Below, one piece after another: positions 31,658 through 34,148 of a DNA stretch of 34,148 nucleotides; the first letter of the stretch is position 1; the number at the start of each line of letters is the position of its first letter. Source of the stretch: JBAZWE01 sp041658605 (GTDB taxonomy: Bacteria; Actinomycetota; Thermoleophilia; BMS3ABIN01); NCBI GenBank assembly GCA_041658605.1, contig JBAZZU010000023.1, forward strand, positions 1 through 34,148. The letters are read 5' to 3'. The notes below the pieces were generated by a model. The model had not been told where the DNA came from and did not search any database. It saw only the letters and a list, made by a program, of their open reading frames with translations. A program made the position numbers and the translations under genes.

Positions 31658-33063
31658 ACCAGGTCCCCCAGTTCGCGGTCTGTCTTGAAATGCTCATGGA
31701 TCAGCTGTCTGAGGGCAAGCATGGCGGTATAAGTGGGCAGGACATACAGGGTTTCACCCTCGGGCGTAAGGTCCAGCGCCTTCTCAAGGGCTTCCCTCAG
31801 ATCCGGCGTCGCGCTCAGACTTTCTTCACCGAGGCCCGCATATTTAAGCCTCATGGCCATCTCCGCGGCCCTGGTGCCGCTGCAGACGGCCGACATCACG
31901 GAACCCGCCAGCATCTCCAGGTCGACGTCCCATATCCAGGATATGTCGCGCCCGTCCGCGATCTTGTCATTCAGCGCCACAAGCAGGCTTTTTTGACCCG
32001 GCTCGATCATCAGTGTCCGCACGACCTCGTTAAAGCCGGCCGGATTCTTGACAAGCAGCAGACAGACCGGCTTTCCCTGGATATTCAACCTCTCAACCCT
32101 TCCAAATGCAGCGGAAAAAGCCTCAAGACCCTCCTGGATCTGTTTGAGGGGTATATCCAGGCTATGGCAGCACGCAGCTGCGCCCAGGGCGTTATATATG
32201 TTGTAAAGACCTGGCAACGCCAGGGAAATCTCGACGGAAGCGTCCGGTGTGACCAGCGTGAAACTGGAGCCTCGCATGCCATCAAGCCGGATTTTATCTG
32301 CAAAGACGGTGGGGGAGGGCCGGCTCTTTTTACAGGACGGGCAACTGTAAATGCCCATGTGGCCGATAAAAGCGACCTCATAGTCGAACGGAGTGCCACA
32401 ACTGCAATATTTGGAATCGGAGGCATGCTGCATGACCAGTCCTCCGGCCGAATGGTCCTCGACTCCATAGCAGAGTGTTTTTCCCGGCCTCAGATCCGCC
32501 AGACCGGCTACAAGCGGGTCATCGGCGTTCAGTACCGTCTGAGTCCTTTCTGAGAGCGCTCCGACAGCCTGGCGCCAGAGTCCGGCGATATGCTCCAGCT
32601 CACCATAACGGTCCAGCTGATCCCGGAACAGGTTCATCAGAAGAGCTATGCGCGGCTGGATCTGCGTGGCGATTTCGGGAAAAACGGCCTCATCGACCTC
32701 AAACAGGCCGATTTCTGACCTCGGGTGCCCTTTCAGAGAGGAATCCTTAAGAAGCGCCGACGCGATTCCGGCCGTCAGGTTCGCCCCTTCCCTGTTCCTG
32801 ACAACTTTCATGCCAGCGCCCTGCATAATCCCTGCAATCATGGCACATGTCGTCGTTTTTCCATTCGTGGCGGACACCACGACAGCTCCCTGCGCCAGCC
32901 GGCGGCTCAGCCGTCCGACGAGATCACGGTCGAATGTCCGGGCGACGCGTCCCGGCAGCGTCGTTCCGCTGTGGCCGGCCCGGCCGGTAGCGGCCGCAAC
33001 AGCCTTCGCCAGGGTAACCTTGGCCATCATCGCCGGCGCGCTTTCCTGAATATTATTTTTCAT
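31648..33063 (-). CDS. murT: Lipid II isoglutaminyl synthase, Mur-ligase-like subunit
   Basis: ATP-dependent Mur-ligase-like enzyme that amidates lipid II with ammonia from GatD. The P-loop is SATNGKTTT (64-72). A zinc ribbon inserted in the middle domain has Cys220, Cys222, Cys241 and Cys244. NDKIADGRDISWIWDVD (365-381) contains the Asp thought to complete the GatD active site. 471 residues. GGTGA precedes the ATG at 33063; ATG at 33030 or 33027 is possible. First gene of a two-gene operon. Confidence 0.95.
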   Translation of the reverse strand: MKNNIQESAPAMMAKVTLAKAVAAATGRAGHSGTTLPGRVARTFDRDLVGRLSRRLAQGAVVVSATNGKTTTCAMIAGIMQGAGMKVVRNREGANLTAGIASALLKDSSLKGHPRSEIGLFEVDEAVFPEIATQIQPRIALLMNLFRDQLDRYGELEHIAGLWRQAVGALSERTQTVLNADDPLVAGLADLRPGKTLCYGVEDHSAGGLVMQHASDSKYCSCGTPFDYEVAFIGHMGIYSCPSCKKSRPSPTVFADKIRLDGMRGSSFTLVTPDASVEISLALPGLYNIYNALGAAACCHSLDIPLKQIQEGLEAFSAAFGRVERLNIQGKPVCLLLVKNPAGFNEVVRTLMIEPGQKSLLVALNDKIADGRDISWIWDVDLEMLAGSVMSAVCSGTRAAEMAMRLKYAGLGEESLSATPDLREALEKALDLTPEGETLYVLPTYTAMLALRQLIHEHFKTDRELGDLVWK

Positions 33064-33303
33064 TGTTCACCGCATGTTCCTCAGGCACGAAAGGTAGTAT
33101 AACACCGTCCGGGCCGCCCTAATGGACAGCCCTGGCCATCCGAACGCGGAACCGCCTCTACCTACCATGCACGATAATATACGTTATGTAACCTTACTTA
33201 TTAATTTACGGTTGTTATCTTCTGTTAAGATTATCCCCTTTGCCCTACTCGCACTGGAAGCAGCTGTACTAAACTCTTTTTGACCTCTGTCGATAACACG
33301 GGC
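33064..33303. other. Divergent promoter region (murT / RlpA-like gene)
   Basis: AT-rich in the middle. It holds a 17-base motif at 33201-33217 matching 15 of 17 bases of 130-146, followed by a short hairpin ATCTT-CTGTT-AAGAT (33217-33231). A TTGACC hexamer (33280-33285) lies just before the next gene, without a convincing -10 partner. No gene is seen. Confidence 0.45.
33201..33217 (+). promoter_or_regulatory. Shared upstream motif, second copy
   Basis: TTAATTTACGGTTGTTA compares with TTAATTATCGGTTGTTA at 130-146. It lies 87 bases before the GTG of the RlpA-like gene; the first copy is 98 bases before the L,D-transpeptidase ATG. Same orientation relative to the gene in both cases. Confidence 0.45.
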
Positions 33304-34148
33304 GTGATTAATATATACAGGGCATACTCATCACATTCAAACTCAGGGCGCGCGGCCCTGCTCGTCGCCGCGGCTTTGGGCGCCGTCATGGCGATGCTTC
33401 TTTTCGTCACGGGCGCACGGGCTGAAATTCAATCCTCGGAGATAAACTCCCGGATCGAGCGCACGCAGGCTGATATCGAAAGATTGCGCACTGAAATCGC
33501 CGGCCTCGACGGCAGGATCAACGAATACCGCAAGGTCCAGGAACTCAACCGGAACGAGCTGGCTGAAGCCACCTCCAGGGTCCGCGACGCCGAAGACCGC
33601 TACAACCAGACTCTGAAGCAGTACGAAGGTCGCCTGACTGCCATGTACAAGCTCGGAACCAGCAGCTTCTATGCGATCGTGCTTTCCAGCGATGACCTTT
33701 CAGACGCGATGGGCCGCATGGAATACTTAAGCAGCATCAGTGAAAACGACCAGCGCCTCGTCCAGAAAGTCAAAGCCGAATCCCGGGTCGTACAGGACCT
33801 GCATGACAGAATCGACAGCCTGAAGCAGTCCAATAATGAAGAAATAAAATCGATGGTGGAACAGAAGCAGGGTCTGCAGAGCAGCATTGACTCGGCTCAG
33901 GCAAGCATCAACAACGACACCGCGGAGCTCGCTAAAGCCCAGGCGCGTGAACTTGATGAGGAAACGAGGCGCCTCGCTCAGGAAGCTGAGGCTACGTTTA
34001 ACGGTTCCGGAGCACCGATCTTCATATCCGGTTCAGGAGCGCCTCCAGCGGGCCTAAGGCCGACTGGCGCCGTGCTCACCGGCACATCCAGCTGGTATGG
34101 GCCGGGTTTCCAGGGCAACAGGACCGCGAATGGTGAGATCTACAACAT
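33304..34148 (+). CDS. Secreted coiled-coil protein with RlpA-type domain, cut by the window end
   Basis: The 281 visible residues run off the right edge without a stop. A GTG start at 33304 gives a signal peptide with hydrophobic residues 17-36 and probable cleavage after ARA (39); no good ribosome binding site is seen. Residues 40-225 are a long coiled coil rich in Glu/Arg/Ala/Gln, with a MYKLGTSSFYAIVLSSDD segment in the middle, as in CwlO/PcsB-type N-termini. A Gly/Ser/Pro linker follows. From residue 261 TSSWYGPGFQGNRTANGE matches the start of the RlpA double-psi beta-barrel, a peptidoglycan-related domain. Probably an envelope hydrolase or its activator in cell division or wall growth. 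The next motif is beyond the window. Confidence 0.82.
   Translation, partial: MINIYRAYSSHSNSGRAALLVAAALGAVMAMLLFVTGARAEIQSSEINSRIERTQADIERLRTEIAGLDGRINEYRKVQELNRNELAEATSRVRDAEDRYNQTLKQYEGRLTAMYKLGTSSFYAIVLSSDDLSDAMGRMEYLSSISENDQRLVQKVKAESRVVQDLHDRIDSLKQSNNEEIKSMVEQKQGLQSSIDSAQASINNDTAELAKAQARELDEETRRLAQEAEATFNGSGAPIFISGSGAPPAGLRPTGAVLTGTSSWYGPGFQGNRTANGEIYN

Noticed and set aside
31624..32553. 309-codon plus-strand frame opposite murT/gatD
   Set aside because: Shadow of the murT gene, whose zinc ribbon and P-loop are intact.
33160..33303. Riboswitch (for example a c-di-AMP element) upstream of the RlpA-like gene
   Set aside because: Such elements often precede wall genes in Actinomycetota, but I could not find the conserved core sequences, and the space after the motif is short.

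Overview
The window reads as a chromosomal segment of a Gram-positive-type, GC-rich bacterium, most likely a member of the Actinomycetota, possibly a deep-branching and largely anaerobic lineage. That placement is an inference. It rests on the MurT/GatD pair that amidates lipid II, an L,D-transpeptidase, a short EF-Ts, an S2 protein with an Ala/Lys-rich tail, the complete rpsB-tsf-pyrH-frr-uppS-cdsA-dxr-rseP-ispG block, many TTG/GTG starts, and several Fe-S proteins. No tRNA, rRNA, CRISPR array or insertion sequence was recognised.

Layout. 1-1.7 kb: regulatory DNA and an L,D-transpeptidase. 1.7-2.5 kb (minus): FmdB zinc ribbon, small ferredoxin and thioredoxin. 2.7-3.5 kb: an ECF sigma factor overlapping its zinc anti-sigma factor. 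3.6-6.7 kb (minus): panC-panD-yjbQ-hps/rraA, a tightly packed operon. 7.0-10.5 kb: FmdB, family-4 uracil-DNA glycosylase, then the t6A/RimI set tsaE-tsaB-rimI-tsaD. 10.6-11.9 kb: a phosphoribosyltransferase and an unrecognised Cys-containing protein ending in a strong terminator. 12.0-15.6 kb: a BlaI-type repressor with an M56 membrane protease (minus), convergent with a Met/His-rich lipoprotein and a NapH/NosR-like Fe-S membrane protein (plus). 15.6-16.7 kb (minus): a membrane protein and a CoA-binding protein. 16.9-24.7 kb: the translation, lipid and isoprenoid operon. 24.7-29.0 kb (minus): a 1426-residue secreted repeat protein. 29.2-30.9 kb: proS. 30.9-33.1 kb (minus): murT-gatD. 33.3 kb to the end: a truncated coiled-coil/RlpA-type secreted protein.

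The most interesting part is 11.9-15.6 kb. Three copies of one dyad, TACTAY-N5-GTAGTR, occur there. One sits in the spacer of a well-formed, probably leaderless blaI promoter. Two overlap at the promoter of the lipoprotein/Fe-S membrane protein operon. The BlaI-type repressor therefore probably controls both itself with its protease and this redox operon, rather than a beta-lactamase. In addition, the first membrane helix of the M56 protease is encoded upstream of any ATG/GTG/TTG, in the -1 frame of blaI just after an A AAA AAG slippery heptamer. This suggests either a CTG start or a frameshift-made BlaI-protease fusion.

A second regulatory signal is a 17-base motif (15/17 identical) located about 90-100 bases upstream of the two cell-wall genes at opposite ends of the window. 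The other notable arrangements are the HPS-RraA fusion inside a pantothenate operon and the antisense giant surface protein that splits ispG from proS.
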